Part shown: piece by piece, positions 43,278 through 54,281 of the stretch
Position numbering within the stretch: position 1 is the stretch's first letter
Layout of the letters: every line of letters begins with the position of its first letter
Assembly (NCBI RefSeq): GCF_028858515.1
Contig: NZ_JAPJZJ010000002.1
Location: forward strand, 496,001 to 560,000
DNA: 64,000 bases
Direction of reading: 5' to 3'
Origin: Aurantiacibacter sp. D1-12
GTDB lineage: Bacteria > Pseudomonadota > Alphaproteobacteria > Sphingomonadales > Sphingomonadaceae
Program-made: the position numbers and the translations under genes
The notes under the pieces: model-generated
Databases searched by the model: none
Told to the model about the DNA's origin: nothing
Seen by the model: only the letters and a program-made list of their open reading frames with translations

Positions 43278-46200
43278 TTGACCGAGTATCGCGCCGATTT
43301 CCCTGATCCCCAGGGCCTGTATGATCCCCGCAACGAGCATGACAATTGCGGCATGGGTTTTGTCGCGCACATCAAGGGCGCGAAATCGCACGATATTATC
43401 CCACAGGCGCTGGAAATCCTCGCCAACCTCAATCACCGCGGTGCGGTGGGGGCGAACCCGTTGCTGGGCGATGGCGCAGGCATCCTGATCCAGATCCCGG
43501 ACAGGCTCTATCGTCAATGGGCGACAAGCGAAGGCCTGACCCTGCCGCCTGAAGGCGACTACGCGGTTGCCATGTGCTTCATGCCGCAGGATGAAAAAGC
43601 GCGCGGCTTCATTACCGAGCAATTCGAGAAGTTCATCGCCAAGGAAGGCCAGCGGCTGATCGGCTGGCGCGATGTTCCGGTAACAGTCGACGGGCTTGGC
43701 AAGGCGGTGCTCGATTCGATGCCGGTAATCCGCCAGTGCTTCATTGCACGTGGCGAGAATTGCGCCGACCAGGACGCATTCGAGCGCAAGCTGATTGTCA
43801 TTCGCAAGCAGACGCAAAACCCGCTCAAGGAACTCGCCGAAAAGCACGACATGCCCGATCTGGTTAAGCTCTACATGCCGAGTTTTTCCAGCCGCACCGT
43901 CGTGTACAAAGGGTTGCTTCTCGCCGACCAGGTCGGCAGTTTTTACGACGACCTGCGCAACCCCGATTGCGAAAGCGCATTGGGCCTCGTCCACCAGCGC
44001 TTCTCCACCAACACCTTTCCCAGCTGGCGGCTTGCCCAACCCTTCCGCCTGATCGCCCACAACGGCGAGATCAACACGGTTCGCGGCAACGTGAACTGGA
44101 TGAACGCGCGCCGCCGCACGATGGAAAGCGAGCTGCTCGGTGCGGACCTCGACAAGCTGTGGCCGATTGTGCCGCACGGCCAGTCTGACACTGCCTGCCT
44201 CGACAATGCGCTCGAACTGCTGCTGCTCGGCGGATATTCGCTCGCGCATGCCATGATGGTGCTGATCCCCGAAGCCTGGGCGAAGAACGACCTGATGGAT
44301 CCCAAGCGCCGCGCATTCTACGAATACCACGCCGCGCTGATGGAGCCATGGGACGGCCCCGCCTCGGTCGCCTTTACCGATGGCCGCCAGATCGCCGCGA
44401 CGCTCGACCGCAACGGCCTGCGCCCCGCGCGCTACTGCGTGACCAAGGATGATCTGTGCATCTGCGCGTCTGAAAGCGGCGTGCTGCCGGTGGCCGAAGA
44501 GAATATCGTTCGCAAGTGGCGCCTGCAGCCGGGTCGCATGCTGCTGATCGATCTGGAGCAAGGCCGCATCATCGAGGATGAAGAGCTCAAAGCCGAACTC
44601 GCCAATGCCCAGCCCTACGAGGAATGGCTCGAAGCCGCGCAGTACAAGCTGAAGGACCTCGAAGCGATCGAGACCGATGACGAGGCGGTGCTCGAACACG
44701 ACGTCAGTCTGCTCGATCGCCAACAGGCCTTTGGCTACACGCAGGAAGACGTCTCGCGCTTCCTCGAGCCGATGGCCATGGCGGGTGAAGACCCCATCGG
44801 ATCGATGGGCACCGACACGCCGATTGCCGTGCTCTCGAGCAAGAGCCGTCTTCTCTACGATTACTTCAAGCAGAACTTCGCGCAGGTCACCAATCCGCCG
44901 ATCGACCCGATCCGTGAAGAGCTGGTGATGAGCCTGCTGACGATGGTTGGCCCGCGCCCCAACCTGCTCGGCATGGAAGCGGGTACGCACAAACGGCTCG
45001 AGATCAGCCAGCCGATCCTGACCAACCGCGGGATGGAGAAAATCCGCTCGGTCGAAGCGAGCCTCGACGGAGCCTTCCGCACCGCCACAATCGATATCAC
45101 CTGGGACGCAGAGACCGGAGCCGATGGCCTTGAGATGGCGATCAAGGAAATGTGCTGGGCAGCGACCGAAGCCGTGCTGCAGGACAAGAACATCCTGATC
45201 CTGTCTGACCGCGCGCAGGGGCCAGACCGGATTCCCATGCCCGCATTGCTCGCCACAGCAGCCGTGCACCACCAGCTCACCCGCCAAGGCCTGCGCATGC
45301 AAACGGGCATCGTGGTCGAGACCGGCGAAGCGCGCGAAGTGCACCACTTCTGCGTGCTCGCAGGCTACGGCGCAGAGGCGATCAACCCGTACCTCGCCTT
45401 CGAGACGCTCGAGGATATTCGCCAGCGCAAGGCGCCCGACTTGACGACAGAGCAGGTCGAACAGAACTATATCAAGGCTGTCGGCAAGGGCATTATGAAG
45501 GTCATGTCCAAGATGGGCATTTCGACCTACCAGTCATATTGCGGCGCGCAGATTTTTGACGCGGTGGGGCTGAGCTCCGACTTCATCGACCGCTTCTTCA
45601 CCCGCACCGCGACCACTATCGAAGGCATAGGCCTCACCGAAGTCGCGCAGGAAACGGTGCGCCGCCATGCAGAGGCATTTGGCGACAATCCGATCTACAA
45701 GAACATGCTCGATGTGGGTGGCATCTACCAATACCGCCTGCGCGGCGAGGAACATGCCTGGACGCCTGCGAATATCGCCGATCTGCAGCACGCCGTGCGC
45801 AGCGAGCAGGGTGGTAACGCGCAAGACAAGTACCGCGCCTTCGCCAGGTCCGTGAACGAACAGGCCGAGCGTCTGCTCACCATTCGCGGCCTGATGCAGC
45901 TGAAGCCCGCCAACGATCCGGTGCCTCTGGACGAAGTCGAGAGCGCGGAAGAGATCGTCAAGCGGTTCAGCACTGGGGCGATGAGCTTCGGCTCGATCAG
46001 CCATGAAGCGCATTCGACGCTCGCCGTGGCGATGAACCGGATCGGCGGTCGCTCGAACACCGGTGAGGGCGGCGAAGAACCGTTCCGTTTCCAGCCGCTG
46101 GGAAATGGCGATTCGATGCGCAGCCGGATCAAGCAGGTGGCGTCCGGACGCTTTGGTGTGACCACCGAGTATCTCGCCAATTCGGACGATATCCAGATCA

Positions 46201-47945
46201 AGATGGCGCAGGGTGCAAAGCCCGGTGAAGGCGGCCAGCTGCCCGGCCACAAGGTCGACAAGCGGATCGGCAAGGTACGCCATTCGACCCCCGGCGTAGG
46301 CCTGATTTCTCCCCCGCCACACCACGATATCTACTCGATCGAAGACCTCGCGCAGCTGATCCACGATCTGAAGAACGTAAACCCTGCCGCGCGTGTTTCG
46401 GTCAAGCTCGTGGCTGAAGTAGGCGTCGGCACAGTGGCGGCGGGCGTCTCCAAGGCGCGCGCGGACCACGTGACAATCTCGGGTTACGAAGGCGGCACGG
46501 GTGCATCGCCGCTCACCAGCCTCACCCACGCCGGTAGCCCGTGGGAAATCGGCTTGGCCGAAACGCAGCAGACGCTGCTTCTGAACGATCTGCGCAGCCG
46601 CATCGCGGTGCAGGTCGACGGCGGCCTGCGGACCGGGCGTGACGTTGCCATCGGCGCACTGCTGGGTGCGGACGAGTTCGGTTTCGCGACTGCTCCGCTG
46701 ATTGCCGCTGGCTGCATCATGATGCGCAAGTGTCACTTGAACACCTGCCCCGTTGGCGTTGCCACGCAGAACCCCGAACTGCGCAAGCGCTTCGTCGGTC
46801 AGCCCGAGCACGTAATCAACTACTTCTTCTTCGTCGCCGAGGAACTGCGCGAGATCATGGCCGAAATGGGCTTCCGCACGGTCGAGGAAATGATCGGCCG
46901 CGTAGACCGCATCGATATGAACCGCACGATCCGCCACTGGAAGGCAGACGGCGTGGACCTGACCAAGCTGCTCCACACGGTGGAGCCGCCGCAGGGCAAA
47001 GCGCTCTTCCAGACTGAATGCCAGGATCACGGGCTCGACAAAGCGCTCGACATGGAACTGCTTGCTGCGTGCCGTCCGGCGCTCGACGCGGGCGACACGG
47101 TGCAGCTCGATCGCGAGATCCGCAACGTGAACCGCACTGTCGGCACGATGCTGTCGGGCGAAATTGCCACATTGCATGGCCACAAGGGCCTGCCCGTCGA
47201 TACTATTCGCGTGAACTTCACCGGCACTGCGGGCCAGAGTTTCGCCGCATGGCTCGCTCATGGCGTAACGCTCAATCTGGTCGGCGATGGCAATGACTAT
47301 GTCGGCAAGGGTCTTTCGGGCGGCCGCGTGATCGTGCGCCAACCGGACAATGTGGACCGCGATCCGGGCGAGAACATCATCGTCGGCAACACCTGCCTTT
47401 ATGGCGCGATCGCTGGCGAGGCCTATTTCGCGGGCGTGGCGGGTGAACGCTTTGCCGTGCGCAATTCGGGCGCGGTTGCAGTGGTCGAGGGCACCGGCGA
47501 TCACGGCTGCGAATACATGACCGGCGGCGTTGTCGCGGTGCTCGGCCGCACGGGCCGCAATTTCGCAGCCGGGATGAGCGGCGGCATTGCCTACGTCTAC
47601 GATCCCAAGGGCACGTTCGATCAGCGCTGCAACCTGGCGCAGGTCGATCTCTTGCCGCTTGATGCTAATGCTGATGACCCAGAAGGAATGGGCCTGCCGC
47701 AACAGCGCGCCAATACTGTCGATGATCTGGGCATGGGCGATCCGCTATATCACGATGCGTCGCGGCTGAAGGTGCTGCTGGAGCGGCACAAGCTGCACAC
47801 GGGCTCTGCCCGCGCAGCAGCGATGCTCGATGATTGGGACAACACGCTGACCAAGTTCGTGAAGGTTATGCCGAAGGATTACGCGCGCGCGCTGGGGCAG
47901 CTCGAAGCCGAGCGAGATGCCGCCGCAATGGAGGCCGCAGAGTGA
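43278..47945 (+). CDS. gltB: Glutamate synthase (NADPH) large subunit
   Basis: A 1555-residue protein. The class II glutamine amidotransferase nucleophile Cys24 lies in DNCGMGFVA, after a short propeptide to be removed. The central and FMN-binding synthase domains follow, with [13 protein letters not shown] near the FMN site, the 3Fe-4S Cys in [11 protein letters not shown], and a C-terminal Gly-rich beta-helix domain ([15 protein letters not shown]). It makes glutamate from 2-oxoglutarate and glutamine with electrons from GltD. The start is TTG 43278 with GGAAG about 10 bases upstream. The 240-base upstream region has several short stems but no clear riboswitch. Confidence 0.97.
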   Translation: MTEYRADFPDPQGLYDPRNEHDNCGMGFVAHIKGAKSHDIIPQALEILANLNHRGAVGANPLLGDGAGILIQIPDRLYRQWATSEGLTLPPEGDYAVAMCFMPQDEKARGFITEQFEKFIAKEGQRLIGWRDVPVTVDGLGKAVLDSMPVIRQCFIARGENCADQDAFERKLIVIRKQTQNPLKELAEKHDMPDLVKLYMPSFSSRTVVYKGLLLADQVGSFYDDLRNPDCESALGLVHQRFSTNTFPSWRLAQPFRLIAHNGEINTVRGNVNWMNARRRTMESELLGADLDKLWPIVPHGQSDTACLDNALELLLLGGYSLAHAMMVLIPEAWAKNDLMDPKRRAFYEYHAALMEPWDGPASVAFTDGRQIAATLDRNGLRPARYCVTKDDLCICASESGVLPVAEENIVRKWRLQPGRMLLIDLEQGRIIEDEELKAELANAQPYEEWLEAAQYKLKDLEAIETDDEAVLEHDVSLLDRQQAFGYTQEDVSRFLEPMAMAGEDPIGSMGTDTPIAVLSSKSRLLYDYFKQNFAQVTNPPIDPIREELVMSLLTMVGPRPNLLGMEAGTHKRLEISQPILTNRGMEKIRSVEASLDGAFRTATIDITWDAETGADGLEMAIKEMCWAATEAVLQDKNILILSDRAQGPDRIPMPALLATAAVHHQLTRQGLRMQTGIVVETGEAREVHHFCVLAGYGAEAINPYLAFETLEDIRQRKAPDLTTEQVEQNYIKAVGKGIMKVMSKMGISTYQSYCGAQIFDAVGLSSDFIDRFFTRTATTIEGIGLTEVAQETVRRHAEAFGDNPIYKNMLDVGGIYQYRLRGEEHAWTPANIADLQHAVRSEQGGNAQDKYRAFARSVNEQAERLLTIRGLMQLKPANDPVPLDEVESAEEIVKRFSTGAMSFGSISHEAHSTLAVAMNRIGGRSNTGEGGEEPFRFQPLGNGDSMRSRIKQVASGRFGVTTEYLANSDDIQIKMAQGAKPGEGGQLPGHKVDKRIGKVRHSTPGVGLISPPPHHDIYSIEDLAQLIHDLKNVNPAARVSVKLVAEVGVGTVAAGVSKARADHVTISGYEGGTGASPLTSLTHAGSPWEIGLAETQQTLLLNDLRSRIAVQVDGGLRTGRDVAIGALLGADEFGFATAPLIAAGCIMMRKCHLNTCPVGVATQNPELRKRFVGQPEHVINYFFFVAEELREIMAEMGFRTVEEMIGRVDRIDMNRTIRHWKADGVDLTKLLHTVEPPQGKALFQTECQDHGLDKALDMELLAACRPALDAGDTVQLDREIRNVNRTVGTMLSGEIATLHGHKGLPVDTIRVNFTGTAGQSFAAWLAHGVTLNLVGDGNDYVGKGLSGGRVIVRQPDNVDRDPGENIIVGNTCLYGAIAGEAYFAGVAGERFAVRNSGAVAVVEGTGDHGCEYMTGGVVAVLGRTGRNFAAGMSGGIAYVYDPKGTFDQRCNLAQVDLLPLDANADDPEGMGLPQQRANTVDDLGMGDPLYHDASRLKVLLERHKLHTGSARAAAMLDDWDNTLTKFVKVMPKDYARALGQLEAERDAAAMEAAE

Positions 47946-47965
47946 TGCGCGCCTTCACACGTCAT

Positions 47966-48020
47966 CCCAGCGAAAGCTGGGATCGCTCTCAGAACAACCC
48001 GACCCCAGCTTTCGCTGGGG
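47966..48020. repeat. Inverted pair of REP-like palindromes between gltB and gltD
   Basis: CCCAGCGAAAGCTGGG (47966-47981, GAAA tetraloop on a 6-bp stem) and CCCCAGCTTTCGCTGGGG (48003-48020) are each palindromic and are reverse complements of each other, 21 bases apart. This head-to-head layout is that of a REP/BIME element, and the core is typical of dispersed repeats in sphingomonads. It fills the gap between the two cotranscribed glutamate synthase genes and may tune mRNA stability or relative expression. Confidence 0.8.
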
Positions 48021-48047
48021 CTTCGGACAAATCGGAGATTTGACCTC

Positions 48048-49484
48048 GTGGGCAAGGAAACAGGCTTTCTCGAAGTCGACCGCCAGGATCGCACCTATGA
48101 CGATCCCAAGGAACGGCTGAAGCACTACAAGGAATTTGTCGTTCCGCATGACGAGCCGGCGCTGCAAAAGCAGGCTAGCCGCTGCATGAATTGCGGCATC
48201 CCGTACTGTCACAACGGCTGCCCGGTGAACAACATCATCCCGGACTGGAACCATCTGGTTTACGAGGGCGACTGGCAGAACGCGCTCGAAGTGCTGCATT
48301 CGACCAACAACTTTCCCGAATTCACCGGCCGCGTGTGCCCCGCCCCTTGCGAGGCAAGCTGCACGCTCAACATCACCGACGGGCCGGTGACGATCAAAAG
48401 CATCGAATGCGCCATCGTTGATCGCGGGTGGAAGGAAAGCTGGATCAAGCCGCAAGTGCCCGCCAAGCAGACGGGCAAGACGGTTGCCGTGGTCGGCTCC
48501 GGCCCCGCTGGCATGGCCTGCGCCCAGCAATTGGCACGAGCGGGGCACTCGGTAACGGTGTTTGAGAAGAGCGACCGTGTCGGCGGCCTGCTGCGTTACG
48601 GCATTCCCGACTTCAAGATGGGAAAGACCCTCATCAACCGCCGCGCGGTACAGATGGAAGCCGAGGGCGTCATCTTCAAAACCTCCAACGAGATCGGCGT
48701 CGATACGTCGATCAAGTCGCTGAAAGGGAACTTTGACGCGATTGTGCTTTCAGGCGGTGCAGAAGACCCGCGCCAGCTCGAAATTCCGGGCGCGGAGCTG
48801 CCCGAGGTGCGGCTCGCGATGGAATTCCTCACCCAGCAGAACAAGCGCAATGCGGGCGATGATGAAGCGCGCGCAGCGCCGCGTGGCACGCTGACCGCAA
48901 CTGGCAAGCACGTGATCGTGATCGGCGGTGGTGACACCGGCAGCGATTGCGTCGGCACCTCCAACCGGCAGGGCGCGGCATCGGTCACGCAGATCGAAAT
49001 CATGCCGCAGCCGCCCGAAAAAGAGAACAAGCTGCTGACCTGGCCCGACTGGCCGATGAAGCTGCGCACCTCCTCCAGCCATGAAGAAGGCGTTGAGCGC
49101 GATTGGGCCGTGCTGACCAAGGAGGTGATCGGCGAACATGGCAAGGTCACCGGCCTGAAATGCGTGCGTGCCGACTGGTCGGACGGGAAGCTAGCCGAAG
49201 TTCCGGACAGCGAATTCACGCTGAAGGCAGACCTCATCCTGCTCGCAATGGGCTTCCTCGGCCCGCGCAAGCGCGGGATGCTCGATCAGGCTGGTGTCGA
49301 ATTGACACAGCGCGGCAATATCGAAGCGAACGAAATCAGCTACCGCACCAGCGACGAACAGATCTATGCCTGCGGAGACATGCGCCGGGGCCAGAGCCTT
49401 GTCGTCTGGGCCATTCGCGAAGGCCGCCAGTGCGCTGCCAGCGTGGACGAGGCGCTAATGGGAGCGACCGAGCTGCCGCGTTGA
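48048..49484 (+). CDS. gltD: Glutamate synthase (NADPH) small subunit
   Basis: A 478-residue flavoprotein feeding NADPH electrons to GltB. The N-terminal 4Fe-4S Cys cluster C46-x2-C49-x4-C54-x3-C58 is in [14 protein letters not shown], with a further cluster in CPAPCEASC. The FAD Rossmann motif is in [19 protein letters not shown], and [11 protein letters not shown] is the NADPH motif. [16 protein letters not shown] closes the FAD site. The start is GTG 48048. It follows gltB after a 102-base gap holding an inverted REP-like pair. Confidence 0.96.
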   Translation: MGKETGFLEVDRQDRTYDDPKERLKHYKEFVVPHDEPALQKQASRCMNCGIPYCHNGCPVNNIIPDWNHLVYEGDWQNALEVLHSTNNFPEFTGRVCPAPCEASCTLNITDGPVTIKSIECAIVDRGWKESWIKPQVPAKQTGKTVAVVGSGPAGMACAQQLARAGHSVTVFEKSDRVGGLLRYGIPDFKMGKTLINRRAVQMEAEGVIFKTSNEIGVDTSIKSLKGNFDAIVLSGGAEDPRQLEIPGAELPEVRLAMEFLTQQNKRNAGDDEARAAPRGTLTATGKHVIVIGGGDTGSDCVGTSNRQGAASVTQIEIMPQPPEKENKLLTWPDWPMKLRTSSSHEEGVERDWAVLTKEVIGEHGKVTGLKCVRADWSDGKLAEVPDSEFTLKADLILLAMGFLGPRKRGMLDQAGVELTQRGNIEANEISYRTSDEQIYACGDMRRGQSLVVWAIREGRQCAASVDEALMGATELPR

Positions 49485-49488
49485 CCTG

Positions 49489-49650
49489 ATGGACGGGGCC
49501 CGGCGCCTGCGTTACGCTGAAGGCATGCATCGCCTGTTTGCCACACCTGCCATCGCTGCACCCCGCGCCCGAATGACGCCAACCGAGACCGACATCCAGT
49601 TGTGGCCGTGCGACAGCAAAGTCGAGATGGTGCGGGTTGAATCGGATTGA
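49489..49650 (+). CDS. Possible 53-residue small protein
   Basis: An open frame from ATG 49489 to TGA 49648-49650, starting 4 bases after gltD and ending 3 bases before the YeeE/YedE gene, so its length and spacing fit a real operon member. It could instead start at ATG 49525. No domain is recognisable; the second half contains TDIQLWPCDSKVEMVRV. There is no clear ribosome site. Short frames like this are common by chance in GC-rich DNA. Confidence 0.3.
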   Translation: MDGARRLRYAEGMHRLFATPAIAAPRARMTPTETDIQLWPCDSKVEMVRVESD

Positions 49651-49653
49651 CCC

Positions 49654-50631
49654 ATGCCTGACATGATCGGCGACACACTGCTGGCTTTGTGCGCGCTGGC
49701 ACTCGCCTTTGTTATGGGGTTCGCCATCCGCAAGGGAAGTATCTGCCTGGTCGATGCCGTCGCGCAGTGGACGGTGAAGCGGAATTCGGGCCGTATCCGC
49801 GCCTTCAATATCGCCGCCGCCGCTTCCGGCTGTGTGATTCTGCCGCTGGCATGGGCCTTTCCCTCAGCGATCACACTCGCGCCGAGCCTGCCGGTCACCC
49901 TCCTAACGCTCGTTTGCGGGATCGCCTTCGGGCTGGGCGCGCGGATTAATGGCGGGTGCGCATTCGGGACGATCTATCGCCTGGGATCGGGGCAGGTTTC
50001 CTTCGCGGCGACGCTGGTCGGCTCGGTTGCGGGATATGTGCTGGCATCGTCTCGCATCGCTCTGCCCAGCGAAGGGGCCGTCACGTTCGGTCAGCCCAAC
50101 CTGATCGGCATATTCGCCCTGATCGTCTGCATCAGCATCGCCGCACCCGCGCTGCAACGGCGCCATTTGCAGAACCTGCGCAGCCTGTTCCGCCGCAATG
50201 CCCGCACTCTGCGTCCGTTTACCGCGATGCTGGTGATCGGCGTGCTCGGTGGGCTGCTCTATGCGCTTGCCGGGAGCTGGACGCTTATCGCGGTCCTGCA
50301 ATCGGAAGGCCGCGTGGCTGCGGGCCAGAGCAATCTCATGATCGATGCCAAGGCGATTGCGGGCGCCTCCGCATTGGTGCTGGGTGCAGTCTCGGCATCG
50401 CTGTTCAGCAGGCGGTTCAGCGTGAAGATAGGCAGCGGAATAGACTGGGCGCGCCATCTCACTGGCGGCGTGATCATGGGCGCAGCAGCCACCGGCATCC
50501 CAGGTGGCAACGGCACGATCCTGGTGTTCGGCATGCCCTCTGGCGCGATGAACATGTGGGCAAGCTATGCCGCAATGGTGCTCACGTTGATTGTGTCATT
50601 TTGGCCAATGCGCGGACGCAAAACGGCCTAG
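49654..50631 (+). CDS. YeeE/YedE-family sulfur-compound transporter
   Basis: A 325-residue polytopic protein with about nine membrane segments. It shows two pseudo-repeats each with a Cys-containing re-entrant motif: KGSICLVDAV near the start and NGGCAFGTIYRLG in the middle. These are the hallmarks of YeeE/YedE (TsuA) thiosulfate/sulfur transporters. The late segment has GIPGGNGTILVFG. It probably moves a reduced sulfur compound across the inner membrane. The start is ATG 49654. It converges with the next gene by 4 bases. Confidence 0.88.
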   Translation: MPDMIGDTLLALCALALAFVMGFAIRKGSICLVDAVAQWTVKRNSGRIRAFNIAAAASGCVILPLAWAFPSAITLAPSLPVTLLTLVCGIAFGLGARINGGCAFGTIYRLGSGQVSFAATLVGSVAGYVLASSRIALPSEGAVTFGQPNLIGIFALIVCISIAAPALQRRHLQNLRSLFRRNARTLRPFTAMLVIGVLGGLLYALAGSWTLIAVLQSEGRVAAGQSNLMIDAKAIAGASALVLGAVSASLFSRRFSVKIGSGIDWARHLTGGVIMGAAATGIPGGNGTILVFGMPSGAMNMWASYAAMVLTLIVSFWPMRGRKTA

Positions 50632-51605
50632 TCAAACGCCGCGCGAAATGCCGCTGGATCGTCCAGCCTAAGGGCAATGCGATCCACCATGAGGGGTTTG
50701 CCGAACAGGCGCTTCATCGGCACCGGGCGGCTGAGCCGCAAAGTGGTATTGGGTGCGCTCAGGATCGTCGCATCGAGCGTGCGCTTGTCCTTCAGCGTGT
50801 CGGCATCGAAGGTCTCGCCAATCGCCGCGATGGCGTCGCGATCAATAGTCAGGTCGATAAGCGTGCCCATGCGCACGCGTAGCGTCGTTTCGGTGAGCAG
50901 GAGCGGCATCAGACGCAAGCTCTTGGTCAGCGCGATGAACCACAACAGCCCGGCAAAAGTCAGCGCAAAAATCACCCACGCCACCGTCGGGTTCCACAGC
51001 ACCAGCAGCAGGTGAACAACCCCGAGCTCGATCACTTGCAGCCCGATCAGAGTCGCGAGCATCGGCGTGAGGTAGCGGTGATAGGCGAAGCCCTGTGCGC
51101 CCTCGGGCACATCGGGCGGACGCCGCCAGACAAACAGCGCGAGGTGCATCATCCGCAGCTCGGTAAGATAGAATTGCACGAACGGACCCGGCGCCACTTC
51201 GGCCAATGCCGCGTCCCAGGTCGCGCCTGCGCGGCGGCTCTTTGCAACGCGCGTTGCGGCGAGAACAAGCCACAGAAGCACCGTCCCACCCAGCGCAGCG
51301 AGCAAGGCTGGCATTGTAAAGATACGCTCGCGCACCGCCGACGAAGCACCGACCAGCACTATGAATGCCCCCAATGCCGCAGCGCCGAGCATGGCAAAAA
51401 CGGGGGGCTTGCGGTCTTTCGCCTTGGCAATGGTGGAGAGGCACAGCGCGTCGATCACGATCCACGCAAACAGCAGTGCCGCCAGCGTGGCATTGGCCGC
51501 CGCCCAATCGGTGTAGGTCATGAGCCGCGCGAGGCCCAAGGCGGCAAGAGTGGCAAGGATCACCGCGACATTGCGCGGAATGCGAGCGATCAGAGCGCGT
51601 GTCAT
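50628..51605 (-). CDS. Membrane protein of unknown function
   Basis: A 325-residue protein with about six hydrophobic segments: four in the first 120 residues and two around residues 180-235. The last 80 residues are soluble and contain DLTIDRDAIAAIGETF and LRLSRPVPMKRLFGKP, an arrangement seen in proteins with a bPH-like cytoplasmic end. I recognise no named family. It is monocistronic and convergent with the YeeE/YedE gene. Confidence 0.65.
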   Translation of the reverse strand: MTRALIARIPRNVAVILATLAALGLARLMTYTDWAAANATLAALLFAWIVIDALCLSTIAKAKDRKPPVFAMLGAAALGAFIVLVGASSAVRERIFTMPALLAALGGTVLLWLVLAATRVAKSRRAGATWDAALAEVAPGPFVQFYLTELRMMHLALFVWRRPPDVPEGAQGFAYHRYLTPMLATLIGLQVIELGVVHLLLVLWNPTVAWVIFALTFAGLLWFIALTKSLRLMPLLLTETTLRVRMGTLIDLTIDRDAIAAIGETFDADTLKDKRTLDATILSAPNTTLRLSRPVPMKRLFGKPLMVDRIALRLDDPAAFRAAFD

Positions 51606-51678
51606 GGCTTTACTTTAAGCGCTTCTGCGCGGCGCGAAAGTGACCATTTGCGAAGGGCTGTTGCAAGGGATGCAATGC

Positions 51679-52005
51679 TCACCCCGCACACCCCACGCAG
51701 CGTGCCACGCTGGGGTCGTTCTTCAGCCGCCCTTCGGCAATCTCCTCGCCGCATTTGGCGCAGTAACCCCATTCGCCTTCTGCGAGCCGCGCGAAGGCTG
51801 CCCTGATCCGCGCACGTTCGGCCTGGCGACGGCGCTCTTCGGCTTGCGCCATCGCCTGCTGTTGCATGGCGTCCATACGGCTGAGACGACCAACACTGTC
51901 CTGCTGCAGGGTGACGGGCTCACGGCCTTCGGCGCTTATCGCGTCGAGCCGATCCAGTTCTGCAAGGCGCGCTTCCAAGGCGTTGCGGGCATCGTCTTCG
52001 GTCAT
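51679..52005 (-). CDS. DksA/TraR-type zinc-finger protein
   Basis: A 108-residue protein. The N-terminal helices form a short coiled coil (DARNALEARLAELDRLDAI and QAEERRRQAERARIR), and the C-terminal zinc finger has Cys pairs CAKCGEE and CVGC. The shape matches the TraR/DksA family that binds the RNA polymerase secondary channel, but this is a short member without an obvious DxxDxA coiled-coil tip. I prefer ATG 52005; the frame is open to 52053, giving a hydrophobic start that looks unnatural. The 186 bases before it to ung contain two TTGACA-like boxes on this strand and no gene. Confidence 0.85.
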   Translation of the reverse strand: MTEDDARNALEARLAELDRLDAISAEGREPVTLQQDSVGRLSRMDAMQQQAMAQAEERRRQAERARIRAAFARLAEGEWGYCAKCGEEIAEGRLKNDPSVARCVGCAG

Positions 52006-52191
52006 GGACGGAAACAGCTTTCCTACAAAGTACCCGCTTGTCAAAGCGATCACATGTTTACCGAGGCCATCATGTCCGAAAATCCGCGCAAGGTGTCAAC
52101 TGCGCACGCCGTCACCAGGCTGTTGATAAACAACGATAAATCTTCACCAAAGCGCATCGTCACGATGTCAACTTCGTCAAGCGCTTCGCGG

Positions 52192-52875
52192 TCAGAGCGC
52201 CCAATCCACCGCGCCAAGCCCGTGCTGTTCCAGAAACGCATTGGTCTGGCTGAAAGGCTTGCTGCCAAAGAACCCGCGATGGGCCGAGAGCGGGCTGGGA
52301 TGCGGGCTCTTGATCACGAGGTGTTTGTCGCTCGCGCCCAGCGCCGGAATGCGCGAGGCCTTGCCCTGCGCATGGCTGCCCCAGAGGATGAAGACGCAAG
52401 GTGCATCGCGCTCCGCTACGGCGGCAACACAGGCATCGGTGATCGCGTCCCACCCGCGCCCAGCGTGACTGCCCGCTTTGCTATCCTCCACCGTCAGCGT
52501 GTTGTTCAGGAGCAGCACGCCCTGCCGTGCCCAGCTTTCAAGGTTGCCATGATCGGGCCGTGCAAGGCCGAGATCGCTCTCCATCTCCTTGAACATGTTG
52601 ACCAACGACGGCGGTGGTCGAACGCCTTCGGGCACCGAAAAGCACAGGCCATGCGCTTGGCCTTCGCCATGATACGGGTCCTGCCCGAGGATCACGACCT
52701 TAACCGCTTCGAGCGGGGTCAGTTCAAGCGCTTTGAGCCGCATACCGCGCGGCGGATAGATACGCTTGCCCGCCTCTTCCTCAGCGCGCAGCCAGCCGCC
52801 CAGCCTGCGTGCTTCGGGCATGGCAAGCGCGGGGTCGAGCACGGGAGCCCAGCTGTCAGGAATGGCATCACTCAT
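52192..52875 (-). CDS. ung: Uracil-DNA glycosylase (family 1)
   Basis: A 227-residue base-excision repair enzyme. GQDPYHGEGQAHGLCFS carries the catalytic Asp and water-activating loop; LLLNNTLTVE and HPSPLSAHRG (the Leu/His DNA-intercalation loop with catalytic His) complete the active site. Length is standard. ATG 52875 (MSDAIPDSW) is the right start; the frame continues to 52917 into the divergent RNase D promoter. Confidence 0.96.
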   Translation of the reverse strand: MSDAIPDSWAPVLDPALAMPEARRLGGWLRAEEEAGKRIYPPRGMRLKALELTPLEAVKVVILGQDPYHGEGQAHGLCFSVPEGVRPPPSLVNMFKEMESDLGLARPDHGNLESWARQGVLLLNNTLTVEDSKAGSHAGRGWDAITDACVAAVAERDAPCVFILWGSHAQGKASRIPALGASDKHLVIKSPHPSPLSAHRGFFGSKPFSQTNAFLEQHGLGAVDWAL

Positions 52876-52955
52876 GGAACCCGGTGTACGGATGGTTCTC
52901 GCGCGAAGCAAAGCCACCCTTCCCTCCTATCCCCATTGCGACTAAGGGACGGGCA

Positions 52956-53573
52956 ATGACTGTACACTTTCACGAAGAAGACCTGCCCGCAGGCGTACTC
53001 GCGGATGGCCCGGTGGCCGTCGATACCGAAACCATGGGTCTGGTGACCTCGCGTGACCGGCTTTGCGTTGTTCAGATCAGCGACGGCAAGGGCGACGAGC
53101 ACCTTGTACGCTTCGCCAACGGCAGCAGCTATGACGCACCGAACCTGAAAGCCGTGCTGGCCGATCCCAACCGCATCAAGATCTACCACTTCGCGCGCTT
53201 CGACCTTGCCGCTATCGAGCACTACCTTGGCGTAGAAGCCGGGCCGGTGTTCTGCACCAAAATCGCTAGCAAGCTGACGCGGACGTACACCGATCGCCAC
53301 GGGCTCAAGATCATCGTCGAGGAGCTGCTGGGTGAAAGCATCTCCAAGCAGCAGCAAAGCTCTGACTGGGGTGCGGACAATCTGAACGATGCGCAGCGCG
53401 AATATGCGGCATCGGACGTGCGCTATCTCCACCGCCTGCGCGAAGTGTTCATCGAGCGGCTCGAGCGCGAAGGGCGCATGGAGCTGGCACAGGCCTGCTA
53501 TGACTTCCTGCCGACCCGCGCGCGGCTCGATATCGCCGGATGGGCAGAACAGGACATCTTCAGCCACATGTAA
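52956..53573 (+). CDS. Ribonuclease D-like 3'-5' exonuclease
   Basis: A 205-residue DEDDy exonuclease domain. VAVDTETMGL gives the first Asp and Glu, KIYHFARFDLAAIEHY the second Asp and REYAASDVRYLHRL the Tyr/Asp motif. It lacks the two HRDC domains of E. coli RNase D, so it is the short type common in alphaproteobacteria. AAGGGA precedes ATG 52956. It is followed 39 bases later by lptC. Confidence 0.88.
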   Translation: MTVHFHEEDLPAGVLADGPVAVDTETMGLVTSRDRLCVVQISDGKGDEHLVRFANGSSYDAPNLKAVLADPNRIKIYHFARFDLAAIEHYLGVEAGPVFCTKIASKLTRTYTDRHGLKIIVEELLGESISKQQQSSDWGADNLNDAQREYAASDVRYLHRLREVFIERLEREGRMELAQACYDFLPTRARLDIAGWAEQDIFSHM

Positions 53574-53612
53574 GGCACCATGTGCCATGCACGGGCGTTA
53601 GAGATACAAGGT

Positions 53613-54281
53613 ATGACACTCGCCGCCGACCAGATGCGCACCAGGCGCCAGGCCTTCGCCGCCCCGGGCAGCAAGCTCGACAAGGTTGTACGCGCGATGG
53701 CCGTCGGCTTGCCTGCACTGGTAGGCGTAGTGGCGGCAATGATGCTGATCACGCCGCTTTCCCCGCGCGGCGAAGTGAGCTTCCTGCTCGATCGCAACAA
53801 GGTCGCCCTGGCCGAGGATCGCTTGCGGGTGAACAATGCGATGTACCGCGGACAGGACACGCAGGGTCGCCCCTTCAGCCTGATGGCAGGCTCTGCCGTG
53901 CAGCAAAGCAATGCGGTACCCGTGGTTCAGCTGGAAGATCTGACCGCGCGTATCCTGCTGCCTGACGGGCCAGCCGTGCTGAGCGCGCCTGCGGGTACAT
54001 ACGACATCGACGATGAAGAGGTGGGCGTTCCCGGCATCGTGCAGTTTACTGCTGCCGATGGCTATGCCTTCTCCGCACGCAATGTGACGATTGACCTGCC
54101 CGCCCGCGTAGTGCGCGGTGACGGGCGCGTGACCGGCGAGCTTCCGGCCGGCAGCTTCTCTGCCGACTCCATGCGTGTCGATCTGGAAACCCGCACCTAC
54201 ACGCTATCGGGCAATGCCCGGATGACGATGGTTCCCGGCCAGGTCCGCGCCCCGCGCGGTATGGAAATGCCCGGACGATGA
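53613..54281 (+). CDS. lptC: LPS export periplasmic protein LptC
   Basis: A 222-residue bitopic protein. One N-terminal membrane anchor (about 30-50, AVGLPALVGVVAAMMLI) is followed by a periplasmic beta-jelly-roll. It forms the LptB2FG-C-A bridge carrying LPS from the inner membrane to the outer. I chose ATG 53613, which has AAGGT just before it; an in-frame ATG at 53580 would add a short extra segment. Its end overlaps the lptA start (ATGA). Confidence 0.85.
   Translation: MTLAADQMRTRRQAFAAPGSKLDKVVRAMAVGLPALVGVVAAMMLITPLSPRGEVSFLLDRNKVALAEDRLRVNNAMYRGQDTQGRPFSLMAGSAVQQSNAVPVVQLEDLTARILLPDGPAVLSAPAGTYDIDDEEVGVPGIVQFTAADGYAFSARNVTIDLPARVVRGDGRVTGELPAGSFSADSMRVDLETRTYTLSGNARMTMVPGQVRAPRGMEMPGR

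Noticed and set aside
43065-47702. Very long minus-strand open frames (43065-45347 and 45534-47702) opposite gltB
   Set aside because: They are antisense to the undoubted gltB gene, arise from its codon bias in GC-rich DNA, and show no recognisable domain.
52054-52191. DnaA-box-like TTTATC/TTATCAACA sequences before ung as a possible replication origin
   Set aside because: Only one weak match with a mismatch and no cluster of boxes or AT-rich unwinding element; a promoter region is the simpler reading.
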